Source: Oceanobacillus timonensis
GTDB lineage: Bacteria; Bacillota; Bacilli; Bacillales; Amphibacillaceae
DNA: 64,000 bases
Assembly: GCF_900166635.1 (NCBI RefSeq)
Contig: NZ_LT800497.1
Span: 906,303 to 970,302 of the forward strand
Reading direction: 5' to 3'
The notes under the pieces are model-generated. The model was not told the DNA's origin. It made no database searches and saw only the letters and a list, made by a program, of their open reading frames with translations. The position numbers were made by a program, and so were the translations under genes. Positions 25,611 to 35,266 of this stretch are shown in pieces; the stretch's first letter is position 1; every line of letters begins with the position of its first letter.

Positions 25611-27089
25611 ATGTCGCATATCATTGGTGTGGATATTGGTACTAGTTCGATAAAAATAGGAATGATGGACAAAAATTTCAATTTGGATATCATGAATAAA
25701 CAAGCATATTCCCTTATATATCCTAGAAATGGTTGGATGGAAATAAATGTTCATGATGTATGGAATAAAACACAGCAAATGATATATGAAGCTATTTATA
25801 ATATAAGAAATAATGGTGGAGAAGTGGATGCAATTTCCCTCTCCACTTTTTGCAATTCTTCTGTACTGATGAACAAGGATGGAAATGCTTTATCAAATGG
25901 AATTATGTATTTGGATAGCCGTAGTAAAGAACAAGCGGAACGAATTTATCGTATGATTGGCGAAGAATTTCTTTATAAAATTACTCGAAATAGAGTGGAG
26001 CCAGGAATGTATACGGTTACGTCAATGTTATGGAAAATGGAAAATCATTTGGATTTATTTCGTCAAACGTATAAATGGGGAAACTTATCTACATTTATCC
26101 ATCATAAATTGACGGGAAAGTTTGTCATGGATTGGACGCAAGCTTCTTACACCGGTATATTTGATGTTTTGAAATACCAATGGTCTACAGATATTTGTGA
26201 AAACCTTGGTATAGATATGTCTATTTTACCAAAAGTAGTTAGTCCATTTGATTATATTGGTGAGTTTGAACAGATTCCTGTTATTGCTGGAGCAGCAGAT
26301 ACGGCAAGCTCTGGACTAGCCTTGGATTTAAAGCCAGATGAAATATTTGAATCTGTAGGTACTTCCAATGTACTCACAGTATGTACAAATAAACCAGAAC
26401 AACTGGATACCCGTTTTTTAAATCGATGCTTTGTCTGGAAGGATCAGTGGCTTTCACATGGAGCTATGTCTACTCCTGGAGCCTCTATTAAATGGTTTCA
26501 TCATACTTTCCTAGAAGAAAATGAAAAATCAGATATTCTCGAATACTTACCTAAACAATCGGAAATAGGAGCAAACGGCGTTTTTTTCTTACCTTATATG
26601 CAAGGAGAAAGAAGCCCAATCTGGGATCAGAATGCTCGTGGAGTGTTTGCTGGAATGCACTTACAGACATCGAAAGCAGATATGCTTAGAGCTATTTTAG
26701 AAGGATCTGCTTTTGGATTAAGACAAATATATGAAATTATAGAAAATAACTATTGTTTGCATATTCAACGTCTCAGATCAATTGGTGGTGGCGCACATAA
26801 TAAAATATGGGCACAAATAAAGGCCAATGTACTAAAAACAGAAATAGATATTCAACAAATATCAGAGACAGGTGTTTATGGAAGCTGTTTAATAGGGGCG
26901 AAAACCATTGGCTATTTTTCTGATATGCAAGATATTGCCCCATATGTAAGAAATCAAACACTGTATACCGTTAAACCAGATATGACTACATTTAAAGATT
27001 ATGATTCTTATTATAAAAAGTTCATTAAACTTTATCCAATGCTCAAAGATTTTTTCAAGTTATCGGATGAAAATATAACATTAGTTTAA
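25611..27089 (+). CDS. FGGY-family carbohydrate kinase
   Basis: This 492-residue kinase has the N-terminal phosphate loop GVDIGTSSIKIGMMDKNF, a hinge with GAADTASSGLALDL and SVGTSNVLTVCT (adenosine side), and the C-terminal GGGAHNKIWAQIKANVLKTEI block. It resembles xylulokinase or gluconokinase members, but the substrate cannot be assigned. It lies between the aldolase and a hydroxyacid dehydrogenase in one operon with short gaps. Confidence 0.88.
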   Translation: MSHIIGVDIGTSSIKIGMMDKNFNLDIMNKQAYSLIYPRNGWMEINVHDVWNKTQQMIYEAIYNIRNNGGEVDAISLSTFCNSSVLMNKDGNALSNGIMYLDSRSKEQAERIYRMIGEEFLYKITRNRVEPGMYTVTSMLWKMENHLDLFRQTYKWGNLSTFIHHKLTGKFVMDWTQASYTGIFDVLKYQWSTDICENLGIDMSILPKVVSPFDYIGEFEQIPVIAGAADTASSGLALDLKPDEIFESVGTSNVLTVCTNKPEQLDTRFLNRCFVWKDQWLSHGAMSTPGASIKWFHHTFLEENEKSDILEYLPKQSEIGANGVFFLPYMQGERSPIWDQNARGVFAGMHLQTSKADMLRAILEGSAFGLRQIYEIIENNYCLHIQRLRSIGGGAHNKIWAQIKANVLKTEIDIQQISETGVYGSCLIGAKTIGYFSDMQDIAPYVRNQTLYTVKPDMTTFKDYDSYYKKFIKLYPMLKDFFKLSDENITLV

Positions 27090-27109
27090 AGAAATTGGAG
27101 TGATTAGAA

Positions 27110-28075
27110 ATGAAACCCAAAGTATATATTACAAGGAAACTCCCTGAATCTATTATAAATAAAATAGAGGAAGTATGTCAGGTAAGAATGTGGAAAGAGG
27201 AGAATGAACCTGTTCCTCGAGAAGTACTATTACATGAAATAGAACAAGCAGACGGCCTCTTTTGTTTGTTAACAGAAGTAATAGATCGAGAGGTATTGAA
27301 TGCTGCAAATAAATTAAAAGTCATTGCAAATATGGCTGTAGGTTATAATAATATTGATACAGAAGAAGCTGCTAAAAAAGACATTATTGTTACAAATACA
27401 CCAGATGTATTAACAGAAACAACTGCTGATTTAACTTTTGCGTTATTAATGTCAACTGCAAGAAGAATTGTTGAATCGAGTACCTACTTAAAAGAAGGAA
27501 ATTGGAAAACTTGGTCACCAATGCAGTTATCCGGGCAGGATATAAATGGGGCAAAGTTAGGAATTATTGGAATGGGTCGTATTGGAAAAGCCTTGATAGA
27601 GCGAGCAAAAGGATTTAATATGGATGTATCTTATTATAATCGTTCACGTAAACTAGATGTAGAAGAAGCATTTAATGTTACTTTTTTAGACAAAGACTCA
27701 CTTTTAAAAGAATCGGATTTTATATGCATTCTTGTCCCTTATAGTCCAGAGGTACATCACTTTATCGGAGAAAGGGAATTGAGGTTAATGAAAAATTCTG
27801 CTATTTTAATTAATACGGCCAGAGGTGGTATAGTAGATGAAAATGCGTTATTTCATGCATTGAAAAATGAAGAAATCTGGGGAGCTGGACTTGATGTATT
27901 TAAGGAGGAGCCTGTTTCATTAGAGAATCCGTTGCTTTCTCTTCCTAATGTTACTGCTTTACCGCATATTGGCAGTTCCAGTGAAGCTACCAGATTAGAA
28001 ATGGCAGATTTAACAGCAGAAAATCTTATCCAAGTTTTAGTAGGAAAAAAAGCAATTACACCAGTGAACGGTTAA
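27110..28075 (+). CDS. D-2-hydroxyacid dehydrogenase (glyoxylate/hydroxypyruvate reductase type)
   Basis: This 321-residue NAD(P)-dependent enzyme has the Rossmann loop [18 protein letters not shown], the catalytic Arg in [15 protein letters not shown], a Glu in DVFKEEP and the His in [12 protein letters not shown]. It would interconvert a 2-oxoacid and its D-hydroxyacid. In this cluster it could reduce a glycolaldehyde- or pyruvate-derived fragment released by the aldolase. Followed after 22 bp by the PRPP synthetase gene. Confidence 0.9.
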   Translation: MKPKVYITRKLPESIINKIEEVCQVRMWKEENEPVPREVLLHEIEQADGLFCLLTEVIDREVLNAANKLKVIANMAVGYNNIDTEEAAKKDIIVTNTPDVLTETTADLTFALLMSTARRIVESSTYLKEGNWKTWSPMQLSGQDINGAKLGIIGMGRIGKALIERAKGFNMDVSYYNRSRKLDVEEAFNVTFLDKDSLLKESDFICILVPYSPEVHHFIGERELRLMKNSAILINTARGGIVDENALFHALKNEEIWGAGLDVFKEEPVSLENPLLSLPNVTALPHIGSSSEATRLEMADLTAENLIQVLVGKKAITPVNG

Positions 28076-28097
28076 ATGTTATTCAGGAGGTAGAAAA

Positions 28098-29045
28098 ATG
28101 AAATGTGGTCCGAAGTTAAAGTTATTTTCATTGAATTCACATTATTCTTTAGCAAAAGAGATATCCGATATTTTAAATGTCCCTTTAGGAGAAAGATCTG
28201 TAAAGCGCTTTAGTGATGGTGAAATTCAAATTAATATTGAAGAAAGCGTTAGAGGCTGTGAAGTATATGTTATCCAATCTACCTCTGAACCGGCAAACGA
28301 GCATTTAATGGAATTATTAATTATGATTGATACCTTGAAAAGGGCATCGGCTAAATCAATTAATGTCATCGTGCCATACTACGGTTATGCGCGCCAGGAT
28401 CGGAAGGCGCGTGCCCGAGAGCCGATTACTGCGAAATTAGTTGCCGATTTGATTGAAAGAGCTGGAGCTACCAGATTAATTACATTAGATCTACATGCAC
28501 GACAGATACAAGGTTTCTTTGATATACCAGTGGATCAGCTTATGGGAGTACCAGTATTAGCGGAGTATTTTAAAAAGAAATTGCCAACAGAAGAGATTGT
28601 TGTTGTTGCACCAGATAACGGTGGAGTGGGGCGTGCCAGAAAGATGGCAACCTTATTGGACACGCCTATCGCTCTCATAGATAAGCGGCGGCCTGAACCT
28701 AATGTCGCACAAGTTATGAATATCATTGGTGATGTTTCAGGGAAAAAGGTCATCATTATCGACGATTTAATTGATACAGCGGGAACATTGACCTCAGCTG
28801 CTGAAGCTTTGGTTGATAGAGGAGCGGAAGAAATTTATGCCTGTTGTACCCATCCTGTTTTATCAGGACAGGCGATAGAAAGAATTGAATCCTCCGTCAT
28901 TAAGGAATTAGTAATCACCAATTCCATTTATTTACCTGAGGAAAAAAAGATAAATAAAATTACTTCTCTGACCATCGCACCGTTATTAGCGGACACTGTT
29001 TTAAGAGTGCATAATAATGCTTCTGTTAGTGTGTTGTTTGATTAA
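28098..29045 (+). CDS. prs: Ribose-phosphate pyrophosphokinase (PRPP synthetase) in a catabolic operon
   Basis: This 315-residue protein is a full-length class I PRPP synthetase, making PRPP from ribose 5-phosphate and ATP. Present are [18 protein letters not shown], the catalytic loop region [49 protein letters not shown], and the PRPP/Mg loop [13 protein letters not shown] (about residues 218-230). All key residues seem intact. The housekeeping prs of Bacilli normally sits after glmU, so this looks like a second copy tied to sugar use. It ends the operon and is followed by a strong terminator. Confidence 0.93.
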   Translation: MKCGPKLKLFSLNSHYSLAKEISDILNVPLGERSVKRFSDGEIQINIEESVRGCEVYVIQSTSEPANEHLMELLIMIDTLKRASAKSINVIVPYYGYARQDRKARAREPITAKLVADLIERAGATRLITLDLHARQIQGFFDIPVDQLMGVPVLAEYFKKKLPTEEIVVVAPDNGGVGRARKMATLLDTPIALIDKRRPEPNVAQVMNIIGDVSGKKVIIIDDLIDTAGTLTSAAEALVDRGAEEIYACCTHPVLSGQAIERIESSVIKELVITNSIYLPEEKKINKITSLTIAPLLADTVLRVHNNASVSVLFD

Positions 29046-29074
29046 TTTTTGATGGGTGAAGGTGTATTGTCGGT

Positions 29075-29123
29075 AAAAGAGCTGTTGTAAAATGCAAATC
29101 ATGCATTTTGTAACAGCTTTTTT
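29075..29123 (+). terminator. Terminator after the PRPP synthetase gene
   Basis: A long stem (29080-29096 with 29102-29118, 15 of 17 positions paired, 5-nt loop AATCA) is followed by a six-base T-run. It ends the TRAP/kinase operon. The rest of the interval up to the next promoter at 29366 shows nothing else I can identify. Confidence 0.85.
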
Positions 29124-29365
29124 AATGGCTGTTTTAACGAACCCAATGTCAGTGATATCCTATGTTCCGGTTATTGTTTCATTTTAAAATACTCTTTTTA
29201 TAAGTATTAAGACATGAAAAAACATATTAGTTTAAATCCTTATCTTAATATAACTACATGGGTAGATCATAATACAAACAAGGAATCACTTTATTTTCAT
29301 TATGATCCTTAAAATAACCTCAGTATAGTAGGTAATAATGATTTTAGATTTTTTGAAATAATCTA

Positions 29366-29412
29366 TTGCAAACTACACTCATATGATGTATATTATATTC
29401 ATCATATGAGTG
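29366..29412 (+). promoter_or_regulatory. GntR-gene promoter with perfect inverted-repeat operator
   Basis: TTGCAA (29366-29371) and TATATT (29389-29394) are separated by 17 nt. A perfect 13-bp inverted repeat, CACTCATATGATG (29376-29388) and CATCATATGAGTG (29400-29412), brackets the -10 box with an 11-bp gap. One arm fills the promoter spacer and the other covers the start region, so binding of the encoded GntR protein would block transcription (autorepression, inferred). Confidence 0.72.
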
Positions 29413-29426
29413 GGAGGTGGTATCTT

Positions 29427-30086
29427 TTGAGAGGGAACTTTAATACTGTATATGAAAAATTAAAAGATGAAATAGTAAATGAAGAATTAAAAGAAGGTGC
29501 AAAGTTACTTTCTTTATCAAGGTTATCTGATAAGTATGATGTTGGTGTATCAACTGTAAGGGAAGTTTTAAGAGCATTGCAAAGTCAGTCTTTTGTTAAA
29601 ATTGAGCAAGGTAGAGGCACATTTGTAACGTATGATTCTAAAAAAAATAATGATTCTATATCAAAATCAGAAATTAGAGATTTAATGAACTTGACCAGTT
29701 TTAGAACAATGATGGAGCCCTCGTTTGCTGGAATTGCTGCGGTACAAGCGTTTCAATATGAAATTGATTTAATCGTCGAGTCTGCAAACAAAATGAAAGA
29801 ACTGGCCGAAAATGAAGAAGATACAAAAAAAGAAGATTTAAACTTTCATTTATTAATAGCTAAAGCTACTCATAACTCTTATGCTATAAATTTTTATGTA
29901 GACTTTCAAGAACAGTTATCAAAAGGAAGAAAGCATACTAATGTTCCGGGTATGATTGAAAAGGCAGCACATTATCATATGATGATCGCTGAAGCTATCA
30001 GAACCAGAAATAGTAGTCAGGCTAAAATGTATATGCAGGCACATATGGAGTCGAACGAAGAACTAGCTATAAATTTGTTATTTTGA
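29427..30086 (+). CDS. GntR-family regulator (FadR/FCD subgroup)
   Basis: This 219-residue regulator has an N-terminal winged helix (LKEGAKLLSLSRLSDKYDVGVSTVREVLRALQSQSFVKIEQGRGTFV) and an alpha-helical C-terminal FCD-type effector domain. The TTG at 29427 is preferred: GGAGGT lies 8 nt upstream, while the ATG at 29406 lies inside the operator palindrome. It precedes a dehydratase and a GntP permease with short gaps, so it likely senses a sugar acid or 2-keto-3-deoxy acid. Confidence 0.87.
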   Translation: MRGNFNTVYEKLKDEIVNEELKEGAKLLSLSRLSDKYDVGVSTVREVLRALQSQSFVKIEQGRGTFVTYDSKKNNDSISKSEIRDLMNLTSFRTMMEPSFAGIAAVQAFQYEIDLIVESANKMKELAENEEDTKKEDLNFHLLIAKATHNSYAINFYVDFQEQLSKGRKHTNVPGMIEKAAHYHMMIAEAIRTRNSSQAKMYMQAHMESNEELAINLLF

Positions 30087-30105
30087 ATTTTAAGAGGTGA
30101 ATATA

Positions 30106-31782
30106 ATGAAAAGGGTTACATCATATGGAGATAAGGGGTTTAGTGAGTACATAAAAATGGCTTTTCAGAGAAATCTGGGGTTTGATGAAAGTGATTATAA
30201 TAAACCAATAATTGGTATATGTAATACTTTTAGTGAAATTAATAGATGTCATGCACATATTAAACCGATTATTAATGCCATTAAGAACGGGGTGCTAATG
30301 GCTGGTGGTATCCCCCTTGAGTTTCCTACAATTTCAGTTGGAGAAATGTTTACTAGTCCTACAACAATGTTGTATAGAAACTTGGTAGCTATGGATACGG
30401 AAGAAATGATAAGCGCACAACCGATTGATGGAGTGGTACTTATCGGTGGCTGTGATAAAATGGCGCCTGGGCAATTGATGGGAGCTTTTAGTGCAAATAA
30501 ACCATCAATTCTATTTACTGGAGGTCCAATGGCTAATGGCGAATATAAAGGGAAAACTTTGGGAGCTTGCAGTGACTGTAGACACTATTGGCAAGAATAT
30601 AAAGCTGGGACAATCTCAGAGGAAGAATTATCAGAAATAAATGCTCAATTAGCTCCAACTAATGGACATTGTATGGTAATGGGTTCAGCAAGCACAATTG
30701 CAGCATGCTCTGAAGCATTAGGAATAATGCTTCCAGGTAGCTCTACGCCGCCAGCTACAGTAAATGAGAGATTAAGGATGGCGAAAGAGACAGGGAAATC
30801 CATTGTTAATCTAGTGGAGAAAGATGTCAAACCTACAGATATTATTACTAAAAAGTCATTTGAAAACGCTATCACTACTTTAATGACTATTGGTGGATCA
30901 ACAAATACTGTAATACATTTAATTGCAATTGCTAAGAGACTAGGCATTGATTTAACATTAGAAGACTTTGAAAGAATATCTCAAAGAACACCTATTCTAG
31001 CTAATTTAAGACCAGCAGGAGAATTTCAAATGCAGGAATTTTATCATGCTGGAGGTGTTTCTGCATTATTAACAGAGTTAAAACAATTACTTCATTTAAA
31101 AGAATTAACAGTTACGAACAAAACACTTGAAGAAAATATTCAAGGATCTAAAGTCATCGAGGAGTATAGAAAAATAATTAAACCATTTCATAAGCCACTT
31201 TATAAAAATGGAGGTATAAAAATATTGAAAGGTAATCTAGTTCCCTCGGGGGCTATTGTTAAACCAAAAGCAATTTCAAATCGTGATTTAATGAAGCATA
31301 CTGGAGAAGCTATTATTTTTGATTCAATCCAAGAAATGGAGGAAAAAGTAAATGATGAGAACCTTCAAGTAGATGAAAATAATGTCTTGGTATTAAGAAA
31401 TGCTGGACCAGTTGGAGCTCCTGGCATGCCAGAGGCTGGAGGGATTCCTATTCCAAAGAAATTATTAAAAAGAGGAGTTAGAGATATGGTCCGGATATCA
31501 GATTGCCGCATGAGCGGGACTGCTTCTGGTACGGTAATTCTTCACGCTGCGCCTGAATCAGCTGTTGGGGGGCCAATTGGTCTTTTAAAAAATGGAGATA
31601 AGGTACATTTGGATATAGAAAATGGCATCCTTGAAGTATTCGTTTCTGAGGATGAACTGCAGAAGAGAAAAGAGTTTTGGAAGCCTCCAGTATTTAAAGA
31701 GGGAAGAGGTTATCCTCAATTATACAGGAGCCATGTTCTTCAAGCTTCAGAAGGCTGTGATTTTGACTTTTTACTTCCATAA
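30106..31782 (+). CDS. IlvD/Edd-family sugar-acid dehydratase
   Basis: This 558-residue enzyme dehydrates a sugar acid to a 2-keto-3-deoxy acid using an Fe-S cluster. Cluster cysteines are likely in IGGCDKMAPGQ, ACSDCRHYWQ and NGHCMVMGSASTIAACSEALG. The C-terminal ILRNAGPVGAPGMPEAG and RISDCRMSGTASGTVILHAAPESA blocks are typical. The partner dehydratase of branched-chain amino acid synthesis would be with ilv genes; here the GntR and GntP neighbours point to an aldonate such as xylonate, arabinonate or gluconate. The ATG at 30106 follows AAGAGGTGA. Confidence 0.88.
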   Translation: MKRVTSYGDKGFSEYIKMAFQRNLGFDESDYNKPIIGICNTFSEINRCHAHIKPIINAIKNGVLMAGGIPLEFPTISVGEMFTSPTTMLYRNLVAMDTEEMISAQPIDGVVLIGGCDKMAPGQLMGAFSANKPSILFTGGPMANGEYKGKTLGACSDCRHYWQEYKAGTISEEELSEINAQLAPTNGHCMVMGSASTIAACSEALGIMLPGSSTPPATVNERLRMAKETGKSIVNLVEKDVKPTDIITKKSFENAITTLMTIGGSTNTVIHLIAIAKRLGIDLTLEDFERISQRTPILANLRPAGEFQMQEFYHAGGVSALLTELKQLLHLKELTVTNKTLEENIQGSKVIEEYRKIIKPFHKPLYKNGGIKILKGNLVPSGAIVKPKAISNRDLMKHTGEAIIFDSIQEMEEKVNDENLQVDENNVLVLRNAGPVGAPGMPEAGGIPIPKKLLKRGVRDMVRISDCRMSGTASGTVILHAAPESAVGGPIGLLKNGDKVHLDIENGILEVFVSEDELQKRKEFWKPPVFKEGRGYPQLYRSHVLQASEGCDFDFLLP

Positions 31783-31843
31783 ATCATATTAAATAATTAT
31801 TAACTAGTTGGCAAAGCAGTATGTAAAAGGAGGCTATATTCAT

Positions 31844-33193
31844 ATGGAAAGTACTGCATGGATTATTACTGTAGGGATAATAGCAATGGTAATATTGCTT
31901 TTCTTAATTATTAGGACAAAACTCCAAGCATTTTTAGCATTGATTATAGCTAGTTTATTTGTAGGTCTAGCTGTTGGGATGCCTCCGCAAGAATTATTAA
32001 CACACATAGAAGAGGCAATGGGAGGAACCCTGGGTTTTGTTGCTTTAATAATTGGGATAGGAACCATATTTGGTGAAGTATTAAGAGCATCAGGAGCATC
32101 TGAAAAATTGGCATTAACATTGATGGAGAAATTTGGAGAAAAAAATATTGTTTGGGCTTTGGGGGCAAGTGGATTTCTTGTATCTATAGCGGTTTATATA
32201 GACGTTGCTATTGTGATATTAGTTCCTTTAACTTATTCACTAGTAAGAAAGTCAAAAAAATCATTACTTTATTATGGAATTCCTTTGACAGCTGGATTAA
32301 GTGTAACACACACATTTATACCTCCAACTCCTGGGCCAATTGCTACGGCTAGTATCATTGGAGCGGATTTAGGATATGTTATTTTGTTTGGTATAATTGC
32401 AGGTATTCCAGCTATGATTGTTGCTGGACCAATTTTTGGAAAGTTTATATCAAAAAAAATACATGTTGATGTTCCAGAGCATTTTCAAGAATCCGATATA
32501 AATTATGATCCAAATAAACTACCTGGATTTGCTGGTGTTGTCATAATGTTAATTACACCATTAATTTTAATTTTAGGAAATACTACTGCAGACTTGTTAT
32601 TAGATGAAGGTAATTTATTTAGAGAAATTCTTATGTTTATTGGGAATCCTATAGTTGCTTTGTTAATTGTAAGCATTTTAACAATATGGCTATACGGTAC
32701 GAGAAGAGGATTTACCAAAGAAGAATTACAAGGAATTACAACGAAAGCATTAGAGCCGGCAGGAATAATTATTCTGATAACAGGCGCAGGGGGAGTATTC
32801 GGACAAACGTTAATCGCTACAGGGATTGGAGATATACTTGCGGATGCAATGCAACAAATTAATATGCCAATTATCTTGTTTGGATTTATAACAGCAGCTT
32901 TAATCCGAATCACACAAGGGTCTGGGACAGTTTCTATGATTACTGCTGCAAGTTTAGTTTCGCCTTTAATACAACATTTTGATGTCAGTGAGCCAATGTT
33001 AGGGTTAGTAGTAATAGCTATTGCATGTGGGGGAGCAGCTTTCTCTCACGTAAATGATTCAGGATTTTGGATGGCTAATAGATATTTTGGAATGAGCGTA
33101 GCTGATACTTTAAAATCTTGGACAGTTATGAAATCTTTAGTTGGATTAACTGGTTTAGCAGTTGTATTATTACTAAGTTTGTTTATAAATTAA
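31844..33193 (+). CDS. GntP-family gluconate/sugar-acid permease
   Basis: This 449-residue, about twelve-helix permease has the GntP blocks LGFVALIIGIGTIFGEVLRASGASEKLALTLMEKFG, VTHTFIPPTPGPIATASIIGADLGYVILFG, ITQGSGTVSMITAASLVSP and AFSHVNDSGFWMANRYFGMSVADTLKSWTVMKSLVGL. The ATG at 31844 is chosen (AAGGAGG upstream); an earlier ATG-less extension is unlikely. It would supply the substrate for the adjacent dehydratase. No KDG kinase or aldolase follows. Confidence 0.9.
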   Translation: MESTAWIITVGIIAMVILLFLIIRTKLQAFLALIIASLFVGLAVGMPPQELLTHIEEAMGGTLGFVALIIGIGTIFGEVLRASGASEKLALTLMEKFGEKNIVWALGASGFLVSIAVYIDVAIVILVPLTYSLVRKSKKSLLYYGIPLTAGLSVTHTFIPPTPGPIATASIIGADLGYVILFGIIAGIPAMIVAGPIFGKFISKKIHVDVPEHFQESDINYDPNKLPGFAGVVIMLITPLILILGNTTADLLLDEGNLFREILMFIGNPIVALLIVSILTIWLYGTRRGFTKEELQGITTKALEPAGIIILITGAGGVFGQTLIATGIGDILADAMQQINMPIILFGFITAALIRITQGSGTVSMITAASLVSPLIQHFDVSEPMLGLVVIAIACGGAAFSHVNDSGFWMANRYFGMSVADTLKSWTVMKSLVGLTGLAVVLLLSLFIN

Positions 33194-33202
33194 ATATGGA
33201 CT

Positions 33203-33267
33203 ACTCCATTAACTTTTGTTTTAATAGATGTTTCTGAATATTATGAGGTTAATGGAGTTTTACTTTC
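33203..33267 (+). terminator. Probable terminator after the GntP gene
   Basis: ACTCCATTAAC (33203-33213) pairs with GTTAATGGAGT (33248-33258) across a 34-nt loop, followed by TTTACTTT. The long loop lowers confidence. The stretch from here to the rbs promoter at 33610 is AT-rich and shows nothing else I can support. Confidence 0.5.
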
Positions 33268-33609
33268 TCAATATTTAATAAATAATCTATAAAATAGTCT
33301 ATACTGGATAGAAATCTATTAAACTATCTTGGAACTAAAAAATTTGTAAAACTTCTAATAAAAATATAACCTGTTGTTTCAATTTGGATTAGAAATATCT
33401 AAAACATATAATGGTAAATACATAATGTTCGAAATTCAAGATTGTATAAATCACATTCGTTTATGCAATATCAAACAATCATCTATATAAGAACCCTTAA
33501 AGCAGAAATATAAAACAGTAATAATTATACTACTGCAGCAAATAGCCAACCCCCATCAACCTCTGAATTCAAGATGTTATATATTCTATAAATTTCTAAT
33601 ATACAGTAC

Positions 33610-33656
33610 TTGACAACTATTTTAAAACGCTTTAATATATTATGTAACGGGTTACA
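33610..33656 (+). promoter_or_regulatory. rbs promoter with LacI-type operator O1
   Basis: A perfect -35 box TTGACA (33610-33615) is followed after 17 nt by TAATAT (33633-33638). TGTAACGGGTTACA at 33643-33656, with perfect 6-bp arms, covers the expected start site. TTAAAACGCTTTAA at 33622-33635 between the two boxes matches a cre site with two mismatches, a weak case for CcpA control. Confidence 0.75.
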
Positions 33657-33703
33657 CAATGAAATATGACTTACTTCTTGCTTATCTGATATTATTTTTA
33701 TTT

Positions 33704-33729
33704 GTTTTATGTAACCGGTTACATAAAAC
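33704..33729 (+). promoter_or_regulatory. LacI-type operator O2, 26-bp perfect palindrome
   Basis: A 26-bp perfect palindrome centred between 33716 and 33717 has the core TGTAACCGGTTACA, the same as O1 apart from the centre. The two operators are about 67 bp centre to centre, between promoter and rbsR, so looping or roadblock repression by RbsR is plausible. Confidence 0.8.
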
Positions 33730-33769
33730 GGGTTTATAAATCTATCAATCAATGGAAGTGATTTTAAAA

Positions 33770-34756
33770 ATGCCTACAATGGAAAATGTTGCAAAGGCTG
33801 CAGTAGTGTCGGCAGAAATGGTTTCTCGTATTATCAACAGCAAGGCTTATGTCAACACGGATACAAAAGAAAAAGTGTATAAAGTAATTGATCAAATCAA
33901 TGAACGTCCGAATGGCGTAGAACAGAGGTTGTTTAAAGGGCGTTCTAAAATGATTGCATTATTTGTCCCAGATATTATGAATCCTTTTTTTCCGGAGCTC
34001 GCTCGAGGAGTGGAAGATTTCATGAACCAAAATGGTTACACTTTTGTGCTTTGTAATACGGATAATAATCCTGCGAAAGAAGAAGCGTATATGCATGCAC
34101 TGAAACAGAAGTCCGTGGATGGGATGATTGTTGTCTCCAGTACGATTTCTGAAGAACATGTCAGAGAAAGCAATATACCGATTATTGCTCTGGACCGAAT
34201 TTTAAATGCCAATTTGTCTTCGATTACGGTGAAGAATCGAAAAGGGGCGAGGAAAGCGGTCCAGCATTTAAAATCTTTAGGTTGTCACCGAATAGCACAT
34301 ATATGCGGTCCTGAAAACGCAAGTAATACCTTGGATCGTCTGGGAGGTTTTCTTGATGAAGTGAAAGAGGAGCCTTGGTTTTTATCCAGTTATATTCAAG
34401 CTGGCGGATATAATTATAGTATGGCAGTTCAAGCAACCAAGGAATTGCTTGTCAGCCATCCTGAGATAGACGGTATATTCGCAGCGAATGATTTAATGGG
34501 TGCTGGCGTATTGCGAGCTTCGCAGGAGTTAGGCTTTCATGTTCCAGAGGATCTGGCTGTGGTGGCCTTTGATGGAATAAAGTTGAGTGAGACAACTTCC
34601 CCAACTTTAACGACAATGGTGCAGCCGATATACGAGATTGGGAGAAGGGCAGCAGAAATTCTGGACCATCAAATAAAGCACCCGGAGGATACGATACAAG
34701 CTGAGGAATTCAAAGTGGAATTAGTCCAACGGGAATCGACGCAGATAAAAAGATAA
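33770..34756 (+). CDS. rbsR: Ribose operon repressor RbsR (LacI family)
   Basis: This 328-residue LacI/GalR-family repressor has an N-terminal helix-turn-helix (MENVAKAAVVSAEMVSRIIN) and a periplasmic-binding-protein-like sugar domain (GRSKMIALFVPDIMNPFFPELARGVEDF, IDGIFAANDLMGAGVLRASQELGFHVPEDLAVVAFDG). The recognition helix departs from the usual AGVS-x-x-TVSRVLN pattern (Val for Gly, Glu-Met in place of x-Thr), which is unusual. The ATG at 33770 is chosen with GGAAGTGA 8 nt upstream. It heads the rbs operon. Confidence 0.9.
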   Translation: MPTMENVAKAAVVSAEMVSRIINSKAYVNTDTKEKVYKVIDQINERPNGVEQRLFKGRSKMIALFVPDIMNPFFPELARGVEDFMNQNGYTFVLCNTDNNPAKEEAYMHALKQKSVDGMIVVSSTISEEHVRESNIPIIALDRILNANLSSITVKNRKGARKAVQHLKSLGCHRIAHICGPENASNTLDRLGGFLDEVKEEPWFLSSYIQAGGYNYSMAVQATKELLVSHPEIDGIFAANDLMGAGVLRASQELGFHVPEDLAVVAFDGIKLSETTSPTLTTMVQPIYEIGRRAAEILDHQIKHPEDTIQAEEFKVELVQRESTQIKR

Positions 34757-34849
34757 AGGCAAAGTATCGCGTCAGTTGAAGTTGGATCAAGGAATATCTA
34801 AAATATCATAAGACGTAAGGCAATTTGAAAGAGAAAGGAATGTTTCTGA

Positions 34850-35245
34850 GTGAAAAAGACAGGAATTTTAAATCGAGAAATTGCATCCGTCCTTGCCAGG
34901 CTTGGACATACAGATACGGTAATTATTGCCGATTGCGGACTTCCAATACCGGAAGAAACACCATGTATTGACTTGTCTATTACGCTTGGGACACCTGATT
35001 TTGAATCTGTATTAAGAGAAATAGCGACTGATATGGTTATCGAAGAAATAACATTAGCTAAAGAAATAGAGGCAGATAACAGCACATTGCATGTTCACTT
35101 AACAAATGAGTATTCGGAAATACCCTTTCACTACTTGTCGCATAAGGAGTTAAAGGAGAAGATAAAAGAGGCTAAAGCAGTTATTCGAACGGGAGAAGCT
35201 GCACCATATGCAAATGCGATTCTGCAGGCAGGTGTGATTTTTTAG
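34850..35245 (+). CDS. rbsD: D-ribose pyranase RbsD
   Basis: RbsD (131 aa) interconverts the pyranose and furanose forms of ribose. Family blocks are MKKTGILNREIASVLARLGHTDTVIIADCGLPIP (with the conserved His20 and Asp28 region) and TGEAAPYANAILQAGVIF. The start is GTG. It lies between rbsR and rbsA, as in Bacillus, but without rbsK between them. Confidence 0.96.
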   Translation: MKKTGILNREIASVLARLGHTDTVIIADCGLPIPEETPCIDLSITLGTPDFESVLREIATDMVIEEITLAKEIEADNSTLHVHLTNEYSEIPFHYLSHKELKEKIKEAKAVIRTGEAAPYANAILQAGVIF

Positions 35246-35266
35246 AGATAAAGGAGGTGCGTGACG

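Noticed and set aside
24778..27089. AI-2 processing system (LsrF plus LsrK analogues)
   Set aside because: Family resemblance only; no LsrB, LsrG or LsrR-type genes are present, and the regulator is RpiR-type with a TRAP importer.
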